Assembly: GCA_018432935.1 (NCBI GenBank)
Contig: JAHDSF010000024.1
Location: forward strand, 124,001-188,000
Length of the DNA stretch: 64,000 nt
Source of the DNA: Rhodospirillales bacterium
GTDB taxonomy: Bacteria > Pseudomonadota > Alphaproteobacteria > Rhodospirillales > Shumkoniaceae
Direction of reading: 5' to 3'
The position numbers were made by a program, and so were the translations under genes. Positions 9,372 through 17,957 of this stretch are shown piece after piece (within the stretch, counting starts at the first letter, position 1; every line of letters starts with the position of its first letter). Under the pieces are notes generated by a model that was given only the letters and a program-made list of their open reading frames with translations, was not told where the DNA came from and searched no databases.

Positions 9372-10979
9372 TCAGTTCCTTGTCAGCACCCGCCCGGGTC
9401 TCGCTCCGGTCGGCTTGCCGTCCCGCAGCAGGAAGGTGCCGGCGACCATCACGTCGGGAATCCCGGACGGCGCCAGCGTCGGCTCCTCGAAAGTGGCGTG
9501 GTCGGCGACGTCCTCTTCGAACAGCACCAGGTCGGCCACCATGCCGGGCCGCACCAGGCCGCGCTCGACCAGTCCGAAGCGCTGGGCGGGCACCGCAGTC
9601 ATGTGGCGCACCGCCTCCTCGAGGCCGAACCAGTTGCGCTCGCGGGCGCAACGGGCGAGGAACCTGGGGAAGCTGCCGAACGCCCGCGGGTGGGGCTTGC
9701 CGCCCTCGCGCGGCAGGCCGTCGGACCCGAGCATGTGCAGGGGATGGGTCAGCGCCGCCTTGAGATCGTCCTCGCTGAGCTGGAACATCACCGCGTTGGT
9801 CCGCCCGCGGTCCTGGGCGATGATCCAGGCCAGGGTGTCGAAAGGGGCCTCGCCGCGGTCTTTGGCGATCACCGCCAGCGACTGGCCTTCCAGCGGCCGC
9901 AGGGCGGTCTCGACCACCCCGCCGATGCGCACGTTCTCCCAGCCGATCAGGGTGATCTTGGATTCCCAGCCCGGATTGGCGGCCGACGAGCCGCCCTCGA
10001 CCGCCTGCCGCAGCGCCGACCGCTGCGCCGGATCGGCAAGGCGGGCCAGCAGCGCGTCGATGCCGCCCGCCTGGGCCGACGGCGGCAGCAGCTGAAGGAT
10101 GGTGCTGGACCCCGCCGGATAGGGGTACATGTCGAAGCTGACGTCGACGCCGTCGCGGCGCGCCGCCTCGAGCATGGCGATCGCCTTCGGCAGGGTGCCC
10201 CAGTAGGGCCGCCCCGCCGCCTGCAGGTGCGACAGCAGCCCGCGCGCCCCGGTCGTCTTCAACAGCTGCAGGAACTCGGCGATCGACGGCGGCAGGTCGC
10301 GCTCGTACGAGCGCACGTGGGCGGCGAACAGCGCATCGTGCGCCGCCACCACCTCGGCCAGGCGCAACAGCTCCGCGTCGTCGGCCCAGGCACTGGGCGG
10401 ATAGACGAGGCCGATCGACAGGCCGTGCGCGCCTTCGCGGAGCTGAGCGTCGAGCAGCTCGGCCATCTTCTCGCGCTCGGCCGCGGTCGCGGGACGGTTC
10501 TCCCAGCCCATGACGGCAAGCCGCAGCGCAGCATGGCCGACCAGCGAGATCATGTTGATGGCGATGCCGGGCTTCTCCACGCCCTGCTTGTAGCCGGCGA
10601 AGTCGGCAAAGCTCTCGCCCTCCTTCACCGGGCCCAGCAGCGAGGCGAAATGGTCGCGCAGGAACGCCTCGCGTCCCTTGACCTGCGGAAACAGGCCGAA
10701 CGAGCAGTTGCCAACCACCACGGTGGTGACGCCCTGGGCGACCTTCTCGCGGCGGTCGGGCTGGCGCTGGAACATCAGGTCGTCGTGGGTGTGGGTGTCG
10801 ATGAAACCGGGCGCCAGATAGCGGCCCCCGGCATCGACGACCTCGGCGCCGGGTGCGGCGAGCCGCGGCGCCACGGCAGCGATGCGGCCGCCTTCTACCA
10901 GCACGTCGCCCGCGTACCAGGGGGCGCCGGTGCCATCGACGATGCGGGCGTTGCGGATGAGAACCTTCGACGTAGCCAT
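9372..10979 (-). CDS. D-aminoacylase (N-acyl-D-amino-acid deacylase) family amidohydrolase
   Basis: A 535-residue amidohydrolase-superfamily enzyme. The metal-binding HxH lies in PGFIDTHTHDD (residues about 65), followed by the D-aminoacylase-type cysteine in VVVGNCSFG that serves as a zinc ligand in the family. Further conserved-looking pieces are MISLVGHAALR, HLQAAGRPYWG and HMLGSDGLPREGG near the end (catalytic aspartate region). It would split N-acyl-D-amino acids, or related N-acyl or dipeptide-like substrates, into acid and amino acid in the cytoplasm. Its ATG shares one base with the upstream permease stop (TGATG), so it is translated with the transporter. Substrate stereochemistry cannot be proven from sequence. 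Confidence 0.9.
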   Translation of the reverse strand: MATSKVLIRNARIVDGTGAPWYAGDVLVEGGRIAAVAPRLAAPGAEVVDAGGRYLAPGFIDTHTHDDLMFQRQPDRREKVAQGVTTVVVGNCSFGLFPQVKGREAFLRDHFASLLGPVKEGESFADFAGYKQGVEKPGIAINMISLVGHAALRLAVMGWENRPATAAEREKMAELLDAQLREGAHGLSIGLVYPPSAWADDAELLRLAEVVAAHDALFAAHVRSYERDLPPSIAEFLQLLKTTGARGLLSHLQAAGRPYWGTLPKAIAMLEAARRDGVDVSFDMYPYPAGSSTILQLLPPSAQAGGIDALLARLADPAQRSALRQAVEGGSSAANPGWESKITLIGWENVRIGGVVETALRPLEGQSLAVIAKDRGEAPFDTLAWIIAQDRGRTNAVMFQLSEDDLKAALTHPLHMLGSDGLPREGGKPHPRAFGSFPRFLARCARERNWFGLEEAVRHMTAVPAQRFGLVERGLVRPGMVADLVLFEEDVADHATFEEPTLAPSGIPDVMVAGTFLLRDGKPTGARPGRVLTRN

Positions 10980-11833
10980 CAGGTCACCTTCTGCAAGCGG
11001 GGGTCGAGGGCGTCCCGCAGGCCGTCCCCGACCATCTGGAGGGAAAGCACGGTCAGCACGATCGCCAGGCCGGGGAACAGGATCAGCCAGTCGGCCTGGC
11101 GGAAGTACTGCTGGGCGCCGGCGATCATGTTGCCCCAGGTGGGCGTGGTCGGCGGCACCCCGACGCCGAGGAAGGACAGCGCCGCCTCGGTCAGGATTGC
11201 GTAGGCGAAGATGAATGTGCCCTGCACGATCATCGGCGACAGCAGGTTGGGCAAGACGTGGCGCAGCACGATCCGCGGCGTGGTCGCCCCCAGCGCAGTC
11301 GCCGCCTCGACGAACGGCAGCTCGCGCAGGACCAGGGTGGCGGCGCGCACGACGCGCGCCACCCGGGGCGTGTAGACGACGCCCAGCGCCAGCACGACGT
11401 TGAACAGCGACGGCCCCAACGCCGCCATGAAGGCGATCGCCAGCAGGATGTCCGGGAACGCCATCAGGGCGTCGGTGAAGCGCATCAGCGCCCCGTCGAG
11501 GGCACGGATGTAGCCGCCCAGAAGTCCCAGCACCGCCCCCAGCGCGGTCGCCAGGATCACCACCAGAAAGCCGACCAGCAGCGACAGCCGGGTCCCCTGC
11601 ATGACCCGCGACAGGACGTCGCGGCCGAACTCGTCGGTGCCGAACCAGTGGCCGCCGACCGGCGGCTTCAGCCGGTTCAGGATGTCCATCTTCATCGGAT
11701 CGTAGGGCACGATCCAGGGCGACAGCAGGGCCACCGCCAGGATGATGCCCAGCACCGCCGCGGCCGCCAGGACCACCGGCCGGCGCCTGAGCTGCCGCAG
11801 CAGGAGGATCGTGGGGGACGCGCTCGCCATCAC
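10979..11833 (-). CDS. peptide ABC transporter permease (DppC/OppC type)
   Basis: This 284-residue protein has six predicted membrane segments and the OppC-type N-terminal portion (PWIVPYDPMKMDILNRLKPP, then HWFGTDEFGRDVLSRVMQG). The EAA-type loop that contacts the ATPase is visible as EAATALGATTPRIVLRHVLP. It forms the inner-membrane channel with the DppB-type partner, which ends 7 bases upstream. Its stop codon overlaps the D-aminoacylase start, tying uptake to hydrolysis. Confidence 0.95.
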   Translation of the reverse strand: MMASASPTILLLRQLRRRPVVLAAAAVLGIILAVALLSPWIVPYDPMKMDILNRLKPPVGGHWFGTDEFGRDVLSRVMQGTRLSLLVGFLVVILATALGAVLGLLGGYIRALDGALMRFTDALMAFPDILLAIAFMAALGPSLFNVVLALGVVYTPRVARVVRAATLVLRELPFVEAATALGATTPRIVLRHVLPNLLSPMIVQGTFIFAYAILTEAALSFLGVGVPPTTPTWGNMIAGAQQYFRQADWLILFPGLAIVLTVLSLQMVGDGLRDALDPRLQKVT

Positions 11834-11840
11834 TGTCTCT

Positions 11841-12782
11841 TCAATACCGCACCCGCGGGTCGACCACCGCGTACAGCAGATCGACCGCGAGGTTGATGAG
11901 GACGTAGAGGCCGGAAACCACCAGCAGCGCTCCCTGGATCACCGGATAGTCGCGCCGCAGCACCGCCGACACGATCAGGTTGCCCACCCCCGGCAGCCCG
12001 AACACCGTCTCGGTGACGATGGCGCCGGCGATCATCACCGCGGTGGTCAGTCCGATCACGGTGAGGATCGGAATCATGGCGTTGCGCAGCGCATGCTTGA
12101 GGATCACCACCTTGGGCGGCAGGCCCTTGGCTCGCGCCGTCCGCACGTAATCCTCGCCCAGCACGTCGAGCATGCTGGTGCGGGTGAAGCGCAGGATCAG
12201 CGCCGAGTTGGGGATGCCGAGGGCGATCGCCGGCAGCACCAGATGATGCAGCCGCTCGAGGAAGGTCGCCTCGGGCGGCCCGTAGCCGGCGACCGGGAAC
12301 CACGGCAGGTCGACCGCCAGGTACTTGATCAGGGTAAGCCCGATCCAGAAGCTGGGCACGCTGGCCGCCAGCATGGCGAATGCCACCGTCGCCTGATCGA
12401 GGGTGCGGCCGCGGTAGACCGCCGAAATGATGCCGATCGGGGTCCCGATCGCCACGGCGATGCCGACCGACATCAGGGTCAGCGAGGTCGTCAGCTCGGC
12501 CCGCTCGGCCAGCGCCTGGGTGACCGGGCGGTTGAGGAAGATCGAATCGCCGAGGTCGAAGCTGAGGATCTGCTTGAGATAGATGACGAACTGCACCAGC
12601 AGCGGCTGGTCCAGCCCCATCCGCGTCCGCAGCGCGGCGATGTCCTCGGGGGTTGCCGCCGCGCCCAGCATGACCGCCGCCGGATCACCGGGCACGACGC
12701 GGGCGATCATGAATACGACCGCCGCGACGATCAGCATCACCAGGAGCATGCCGCCGAGGCGGCGGACGATGTAGGCGAGCAT
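11841..12782 (-). CDS. peptide ABC transporter permease (DppB/OppB type)
   Basis: A 313-residue permease beginning MLAYIVRRLGGMLLVMLIV, the classic OppB N-terminus. ARVVPGDPAAVMLG and the EAA-like loop VRTARAKGLPPKVVILKHAL identify the family. The open frame continues upstream to 12896 but runs through a palindromic non-coding element, so I place the start at 12782. It pairs with the DppC-type permease immediately downstream. The element between it and the binding-protein gene (12811-12931) may make the permease less abundant than the binding protein. Confidence 0.94.
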   Translation of the reverse strand: MLAYIVRRLGGMLLVMLIVAAVVFMIARVVPGDPAAVMLGAAATPEDIAALRTRMGLDQPLLVQFVIYLKQILSFDLGDSIFLNRPVTQALAERAELTTSLTLMSVGIAVAIGTPIGIISAVYRGRTLDQATVAFAMLAASVPSFWIGLTLIKYLAVDLPWFPVAGYGPPEATFLERLHHLVLPAIALGIPNSALILRFTRTSMLDVLGEDYVRTARAKGLPPKVVILKHALRNAMIPILTVIGLTTAVMIAGAIVTETVFGLPGVGNLIVSAVLRRDYPVIQGALLVVSGLYVLINLAVDLLYAVVDPRVRY

Positions 12783-12810
12783 CCTGAGCCTGCCAGAGTG
12801 TCGACGTATG

Positions 12811-12931
12811 CCCCTCTCCGCCTTCTGGGGGAGAGGGAGGGGCCCATCGCCGACGGCGATGGGAGGGTGAGGTGGCCGGGCAGCCCCCCACCTCACCCCG
12901 CCCCTCTCCGCCCCATGGGGCGGAGAGGGAG
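12811..12931. repeat. composite palindromic (REP-like) intergenic element, copy B
   Basis: Lies between the binding-protein gene and the first permease gene. It has the same order of modules as 7760-7896: a CCCTCTCC/GGAGAGGG hairpin (12812-12838), a central hairpin CCCATCGCC-GA-GGCGATGGG type (12843-12863), the pair GGGTGAGGTGG (about 12864-12874) with CCACCTCACCC (about 12889-12899), and a second hairpin CCCTCTCCGCCCCATGGGGCGGAGAGGG (12902-12929). This position resembles the malE-malF REP arrangement, known to favour binding-protein expression. Confidence 0.8.
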
Positions 12932-12940
12932 GTTACTGTA

Positions 12941-14488
12941 TCAGTTCGCCAACTCAGCGTTCCAGAAGAACGGCCACGGCATCGGCACGTAGCCCTTCAG
13001 CTTGGCGGTCGCCGCGGCAAGGTTGTAGAACTCGCCGACCTTGATGGTCGGGACCTGGGTGTAGAACAGCTTCTGGATCTCCGCCCACAGGGCCTTGCGC
13101 TTGGCCGGATCCATCTCGGTGTTGAACTTGGCGAGCGCGGCCTTCTTCTCCGACGTGTCCCACCAGCCCGGATAACTCGGGTTGACGAAGGTGATCAGAG
13201 ACGGCTCGGGGACGAAGGTGTGGTAGGTGAAGAAGGCGTCCCACTCCTTCTCGTTGCCGCGCCGCTGGATCAGGGTCGCCCAGTCGAGCACCTGGAGATC
13301 GACATTGAACCCGGCCTGCTGCAACTGGGCCTGGGCCACCAGGCTCATCTTGTACAGGAAGTCGTACTGCATCGAGGTCATGATGCGCACCGGCTCGTTC
13401 TTGTAGCCGGCGGCCTTCAGCATATCGGCAGCCTTCTTGGGGTTGTTCTGGTTGTAGCCCTTGGCCGAGTCGGCATCGTAGAAGTTGGTGCCCGGCGCGT
13501 AGATCGAACCCTCGAGAGCGAAGAACGAGGGGTCGCCGAAGGCGGCCGTCAGCATGTCGCTCGGCCCCAGCGCCGCCAGGACGGCCTGCCGGACCGCCTG
13601 ATTGGCGAAGGTGCCGGCCTTGCTGTTCATGATCATCAGCGGGAAGCCGAACGGCTTCACCACCACCGGCGTCACGCCTGACGCGCCTTTGATCCGCGGC
13701 AGCATCTCGGCCGGCAGCGAATCGGCAAAACCGTACTGGCCGGCGACCATGCCCTCGACCCGGGTCGTCGCATTGGGCACCGGGACGAAGCGAACCTCCT
13801 CGATCTTGGCCTCGCGCTTGCCGCCGTAGCCGTTGGCCGGGCCCTCGGGCGAGACGTAGCCGTCGAACCTGGTGACCCGGATGTACTGGTCCGGCTTGTG
13901 CTCAAGCAGTTTATAGGGGCCGGTGCCGATGAAGCTCTTGACCGGGTTGGCGCCGTCGATCACCGACTTGGGCATGATCGCCGCGGCGCCGTTGTTCATG
14001 GCCAGCAGCGAGATCAGGGGCGCGAATGGCTCCTTCAGGGCGATCACGACGCTGCCGTTCTTGGCGGTGATCGATTCGATCACCGACGCGGTCGTCTTGC
14101 CGCGCGGCGATACCTTGGTCCACCGTTCCAGCGAGGCGACGACGTCGTCGGCCGTCATCGTCGAGCCGTCGTGGAACTTGACGCCGGTGCGCAGCGGGAT
14201 CGTGTAGCTCTTGCCGTCGGCTGAAAGCGTGGGCATCGCCGAGGCGACAAGCGGGATGACCTTCCACTCGCGGTCGAAGGTATACAGCGTCTCGAACATG
14301 TGCTGGGTGATGACGCTGACGAGGTCGGCGGTCACGCCCACGGGGTCCAGCGTCGGCGGCTCGCCGATGGTCGCGACCGTGATGACGGAGCCCTTCGCCG
14401 CCTGCTGTGCCGCTGCGGGAGTGATCGCCATCGTGACGGCGGTGCCGAACAGCGCTGTCGTGAACAGGATCTTCGAAAGCGTTCGCAT
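12941..14488 (-). CDS. peptide ABC transporter substrate-binding protein (SBP family 5, DppA-like)
   Basis: The 515-residue protein has a Sec signal peptide (about 1-28, MRTLSKILFTTALFGTAVTM then AITPAAAQQ) and the family 5 binding-protein fold. Characteristic stretches are GEPPTLDPVGVTADLVSVIT near the mature N-terminus and SYTIPLRTGVKFHDGSTMTA, the SBP5 signature region. It collects peptides or acylated amino acids in the periplasm for the permeases encoded downstream. It is the first gene of the run and faces an IclR regulator gene; the 127-base gap holds repeated half-sites. The ligand is unknown. Confidence 0.94.
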   Translation of the reverse strand: MRTLSKILFTTALFGTAVTMAITPAAAQQAAKGSVITVATIGEPPTLDPVGVTADLVSVITQHMFETLYTFDREWKVIPLVASAMPTLSADGKSYTIPLRTGVKFHDGSTMTADDVVASLERWTKVSPRGKTTASVIESITAKNGSVVIALKEPFAPLISLLAMNNGAAAIMPKSVIDGANPVKSFIGTGPYKLLEHKPDQYIRVTRFDGYVSPEGPANGYGGKREAKIEEVRFVPVPNATTRVEGMVAGQYGFADSLPAEMLPRIKGASGVTPVVVKPFGFPLMIMNSKAGTFANQAVRQAVLAALGPSDMLTAAFGDPSFFALEGSIYAPGTNFYDADSAKGYNQNNPKKAADMLKAAGYKNEPVRIMTSMQYDFLYKMSLVAQAQLQQAGFNVDLQVLDWATLIQRRGNEKEWDAFFTYHTFVPEPSLITFVNPSYPGWWDTSEKKAALAKFNTEMDPAKRKALWAEIQKLFYTQVPTIKVGEFYNLAAATAKLKGYVPMPWPFFWNAELAN

Positions 14489-14515
14489 CGTCCTCCCCTT
14501 TCACACAGGTTGTGT

Positions 14516-14567
14516 CCAGTATAACGGACAAACATCTAGAATATCGGATAACTGCACGGTATACTGG
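14516..14567. promoter_or_regulatory. divergent operator region with repeated half-sites
   Basis: Between the binding-protein gene (minus) and the IclR gene (plus) lie TGTCC-N8-GGACA (14513-14530), the half-site CCAGTATAACG (14516-14526) and its inverted near-copy ACGGTATACTGG (14556-14567), with a related AATATCGGATAA between them. Such spaced, inverted half-sites in a shared promoter are typical of IclR control; the binding is inferred. Confidence 0.5.
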
Positions 14568-14615
14568 GCAAGACCTTTTGGCAAGCACCGGCACCGACGA
14601 TTCGGGGGGACAGCG

Positions 14616-15368
14616 ATGACGCATACGACCGTCCGGGCGCGGGGAATCGACCGCGTCATCGAGATCCTCGACTACCTTCACGACCGGCGGACGCCGGTTC
14701 GCATCGGCGAGCTGGCGCGGGCGACCCGCACGCCCCGCTCGACCATCTACGAAATCGTCAACCGGCTGGTCGAGGCCCGCTGGCTCGAGCTGCGCGACGG
14801 CGAGGGAACGGTGTTCTTCGGCCCCGCCATGCACTACTACGGCAGCAACTACCTCGACAGCGTCGACCTCATCCGCACAGCGCGCCTGGAAGTGACGCGG
14901 CTGGCGGAGCAGGTCGGCGAAACCGCCCAGCTCTGCTCTCTCGACGGCAACAAGTATATCGTCATGCTGAACGAGCCGGGGCGCCGCATGTTCCGAATCA
15001 GTTCCGATATCGGGGTCAAGGTGCCGATCCCTTGGACGGCGTCGGGACGGCTGCTGGTCGACCACCTGAAGCCGGACGAGGTGCGCGAGTTCGTGCCGCC
15101 CGATGATTTCCGCCTGCCCGATGGTCGGACCATCCCGGTGGACGGCTTTCTGGCCGAGGTCGCGGCGGCCCGCGAGGCCGGGTTCGCCCGTACCAGCGCC
15201 CTGGTCGACCGCTTCACAACCTGCCTGGCGGCACCGATCCGCGATGCCTCGGGACGCTGCCTCGCCACCATCTGTTTCGTGGTCCCGGCCGACACCACGG
15301 CCGAGTTGCAGGCGGAGATGATCGAGGTCCTGAAGGACAGCGGACGGCGGATGTCGATCGCCCTTTAG
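14616..15368 (+). CDS. IclR-family transcriptional regulator, likely controlling the peptide/D-aminoacylase operon
   Basis: A 250-residue regulator with an N-terminal winged HTH (about 8-65, IGELARATRTPRSTIYEIVN) and an IclR effector domain (about 80-245; IPWTASGRLLVDHL and FTTCLAAPIRDASGRCLATI are typical). The ATG at 14616 follows GGGGGG within a good distance and gives the usual length; the longer upstream frame is a shadow of the divergent gene. The divergent arrangement with the substrate-binding-protein gene and the half-sites at 14516-14567 suggest it controls that operon and itself. Its effector is probably an imported compound or breakdown product. Confidence 0.92.
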   Translation: MTHTTVRARGIDRVIEILDYLHDRRTPVRIGELARATRTPRSTIYEIVNRLVEARWLELRDGEGTVFFGPAMHYYGSNYLDSVDLIRTARLEVTRLAEQVGETAQLCSLDGNKYIVMLNEPGRRMFRISSDIGVKVPIPWTASGRLLVDHLKPDEVREFVPPDDFRLPDGRTIPVDGFLAEVAAAREAGFARTSALVDRFTTCLAAPIRDASGRCLATICFVVPADTTAELQAEMIEVLKDSGRRMSIAL

Positions 15369-15385
15369 CAGACACGGCAGGGCCT

Positions 15386-15937
15386 TCAGCAGGCGTATCT
15401 GGCAAGCATGTCCTGCAGCTTTCCGGAAACCTCACGGGGAGCGCTCCAGGTCTGCAGAATCCGGTCGATCAGACGATGGCCGGGCTCGGTGACGACGGTG
15501 CGCCCGTTCACCCGTAGGGCCACTCCGGCTCCCGGCCGGTACAGGACGGAAACGACGTCGCCCGGCCGGAGATCCCGGTAGTATTGCGCCAGGACGCTGT
15601 AGGGATGCGGCGCCAACTCCTCGCGCAACGGTGTGCGGTACTCCTCGGGAATCCGCTCCGGCATCAGCAGGGTTCTCAGGATGTCGAGGCGGACGAGCTT
15701 GGCGCTGTTCGGATCGCGGACCGCGCGTTCCGCGTCTTGTCTCTGCGGCACGTAAAGGGATGCCACGTAGAGGTCGATCCACAGGGGGTCCCGAACCCCG
15801 CAGGCGGCGAGCTCCAGGAAGGTCCCCTCCGCTTCGAAGTGCCGCGGCAGAAGGACGCCGGCGCGATCTACCGGCTCCGCCGCTGCGACTGCGAGGGCGA
15901 TCAGAGTCAGGATCAGGGCGGACAGCGTGGCTCGCAT
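15386..15937 (-). CDS. chalcone-isomerase-like domain secreted protein
   Basis: A 183-residue protein with a signal peptide (about 1-19, ending AVAAAEP) and a chalcone-isomerase-fold domain of the bacterial Chalcone_3 type: ACGVRDPLWIDLYVASLYVP matches the usual start, and the C-terminal part has the GDVVSVLYRPGAGVAL pattern. Bacterial members are not flavonoid enzymes; they probably bind fatty acids or act in the periplasm with unknown function. It converges on the IclR gene with a 17-base gap and is divergent from the copper chaperone gene across about 210 bases that show no clear motif. Confidence 0.8.
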   Translation of the reverse strand: MRATLSALILTLIALAVAAAEPVDRAGVLLPRHFEAEGTFLELAACGVRDPLWIDLYVASLYVPQRQDAERAVRDPNSAKLVRLDILRTLLMPERIPEEYRTPLREELAPHPYSVLAQYYRDLRPGDVVSVLYRPGAGVALRVNGRTVVTEPGHRLIDRILQTWSAPREVSGKLQDMLARYAC

Positions 15938-16146
15938 TTTGTGCTTCGCTCCCCGGCGCGAGGAGGTCGCCGGCAACCTGACTCGGAGGTCGCCCCTGGG
16001 CAAACGGGCGTCAAGCTGGACCGGGCGCGAACCCCGGATGACCGGCCGGCCTGGACCGGAAAGGCGGACGGCTGTCCCAACGAGGTACGGAAATCGGTTC
16101 GCCTTCAGCCTACGTTCCGGACACGGGATTGCGGGGGATTGGCATC

Positions 16147-16605
16147 ATGGCAAATGTGCTTGGAAAGGCGGCGGCGCTCGTGCTGCTGGCCTGGGCGGCG
16201 GCTGCGGCGGAGCGGCCGATCGTCGTCAGCGAAGCCTGGTCGCGAGCGGTGCCCCCGGGCGCCCGCTCCGCCGGAGCCTTCATGACTGTCGACAACACCG
16301 GCGGCGAGGCCGATCGGCTGACGGGCGCCCGCTCCGATGCCGCCCGCACGGTCGAGATCCACGAGACCAGGATGGTCGGCGACGTCATGCAGATGCGTCA
16401 CACCGACACCATCGCGGTCGCCCCCGGCGCCAGGACGGAGCTCAAGCCCGGGGGGTTCCACGTCATGCTGATCGACCTTGCCCGCCGCCTCGAACCGGGC
16501 GACCGCTTCACGGTCACCCTGGTGTTCGAAAAGGCGGGCGAGATCCCGGTCGAGGTCGAGGTGCGCGGCGCCGGTCCGCCAGCGGCCCACGCCCCCGCGA
16601 AATAG
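16147..16605 (+). CDS. periplasmic copper chaperone PCu(A)C
   Basis: The 152-residue protein has a signal peptide (about 1-20, LLAWAAAAAE) and the exact PCu(A)C copper-binding pattern H-x10-M-x21-H-x-M: His in VEIHETR, Met in MQMRH, then HVM in GGFHVMLID. Such proteins carry Cu(I) in the periplasm and help load the CuA or CuB centres of cytochrome oxidases, often with a Sco protein. A cytochrome oxidase cluster lies at 23925-29419, though it is not adjacent. ATG at 16147 follows a GGGGG site; TTG at 16129 is a less likely start. Confidence 0.92.
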   Translation: MANVLGKAAALVLLAWAAAAAERPIVVSEAWSRAVPPGARSAGAFMTVDNTGGEADRLTGARSDAARTVEIHETRMVGDVMQMRHTDTIAVAPGARTELKPGGFHVMLIDLARRLEPGDRFTVTLVFEKAGEIPVEVEVRGAGPPAAHAPAK

Positions 16606-16606
16606 C

Positions 16607-17053
16607 TCACGGCTCGAGCTGCAGCAGGGCCTTGCCGTCCACCGGGTCGAACGGCGCCGAGAAGTGCTCGTGGGCGATCAGCCAGCGTCCGTTCTCCTGC
16701 CGCGCGCACACGGTCACCCGCATCCAGCCCATCTTGCGTTCGCCGTCCGGCCCGGTCCCGCCGCAGCGCGCCAGGTAATGGGCGAACCCGATCCCGCCCG
16801 CCGCGGTGGTCTCGAGGTGGTGGATCTCGAACAGCATCTCGTTGCACATCTCGAGGCACTGCTGCCAGTGCGCCCGGTAGGCCTCGACACCTTTGAACTG
16901 AAGCTGCCAGATGGCGTCGAACGCGACCACGTTCGGCGCGTAATGCGACATGATCCGGGTCAGGTCGCGGCTGACAACGGCTTCGTGCCAGCCGCCGATC
17001 AGGTTGCGGATCCCGGTGTCGGGAGAGACGGCACGCGACGCAAACTCCTGCAT
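16607..17053 (-). CDS. NTF2-like (SnoaL/DUF4440-type) small protein
   Basis: A 148-residue single-domain protein with the NTF2-like pattern: an N-terminal helix pair (IRNLIGGWHEAVVSRDLTRI), MSHYAPNVVAFDA and a C-terminal strand GRWLIAHEHFSAPFD. This cone fold is shared by ketosteroid isomerases, polyketide cyclases and many stress proteins, so function cannot be assigned. The start at 17053 is supported by AGGAGC 7 bases upstream; the frame extends further but without a site. It is divergent from the SDR gene at 17188. Confidence 0.82.
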   Translation of the reverse strand: MQEFASRAVSPDTGIRNLIGGWHEAVVSRDLTRIMSHYAPNVVAFDAIWQLQFKGVEAYRAHWQQCLEMCNEMLFEIHHLETTAAGGIGFAHYLARCGGTGPDGERKMGWMRVTVCARQENGRWLIAHEHFSAPFDPVDGKALLQLEP

Positions 17054-17187
17054 TTTCGTTGCTCCTGAAAGGTGGATGGATCGTCCCGAGGACGCGGCGG
17101 AAGAAGGCTGCCCGACATCGACGCTTGGCTTTTTTTCGCTCCTCGTGCGCGATACAGTCGCGTGCGGCAGGAGGCATGGAGGCGGCA

Positions 17188-17952
17188 ATGAACTTGTTCA
17201 ACCTTTCCGGACGTGCGGCGCTGGTCACCGGCGGCAGCAGCGGCATCGGCCTCGGCATCGCCACCGGGCTGGCAAAGGCCGGCGCCGCGGTGGTCATCGC
17301 GGCCCGCGATCTTTCGGGCGCCGAGACGGCGGTCGAGGGCCTGCGCAAGCTCGGCGGCACCGCGAGCGCAATCTCCGCCGACGTCACCGCCCCCGAAGCC
17401 GCAGGGCGCATGGTCGCCGAGACGGTGGCGCGCTATGGCCGGCTCGACATCCTCGTCAACAACGCCGGCGGCATCATCCGCAAGCGCCCCGAGGACCTCA
17501 GCGACGCCGAGTGGGAGCATACCCTGAACTGGTGCCTCTCCAGCGCCTTCCGCTGCTGCAAGGCGGCCTATCCCGAGTTCAGGAAGCTGGGCGGCGGCAA
17601 GATCCTCAACAACGGCTCGCTGGCCGCCCTGTTCGGTGCGCCTTTCACCGCCGCCTACGGCGCCGCCAAGGGCGGCCTGGTGCAGATGACGAAGTCGCTG
17701 GCGGTCGCCTGGGCGAAGGACAACATCCAGGTCAACTGCTTCCTGCCCGGCTGGATCGAGACCCGGCAGACCGCGAATCTCAAGACCGACGTCCCCGGCA
17801 TGTACGAGCACATCGTCGAGCGCTGTCCGATGGGCCGCTTCGGCACCGGCGCCGATTTCGAGGGCATTGCGGTGTTCCTGGCCTCGCAGGCCTCGAACTT
17901 CGTCACCGGCACCGCGATTCCCGTCGACGGCGGGTTCTCGACGGCGCAGTAG
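17188..17952 (+). CDS. short-chain dehydrogenase/reductase (SDR)
   Basis: A classical SDR of 254 residues: cofactor motif TGGSSGIGLGIA (about 14-25), NNAGG (about 90), catalytic Ser in LNNGSLAAL, then Tyr and Lys as YGAAK with the usual S-x12-Y spacing, and the C-terminal FVTGTAIPVDGGFS. It oxidises an alcohol or reduces a ketone with NAD(P)(H). I chose ATG 17188 because GGAGG at 17178-17182 precedes it; earlier codons in the frame lack a sensible site. It has no pathway neighbours, so the substrate is open (2-deoxy-gluconate or 3-oxoacyl-type reductases look similar). Confidence 0.93.
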   Translation: MNLFNLSGRAALVTGGSSGIGLGIATGLAKAGAAVVIAARDLSGAETAVEGLRKLGGTASAISADVTAPEAAGRMVAETVARYGRLDILVNNAGGIIRKRPEDLSDAEWEHTLNWCLSSAFRCCKAAYPEFRKLGGGKILNNGSLAALFGAPFTAAYGAAKGGLVQMTKSLAVAWAKDNIQVNCFLPGWIETRQTANLKTDVPGMYEHIVERCPMGRFGTGADFEGIAVFLASQASNFVTGTAIPVDGGFSTAQ

Positions 17953-17957
17953 CAGCC

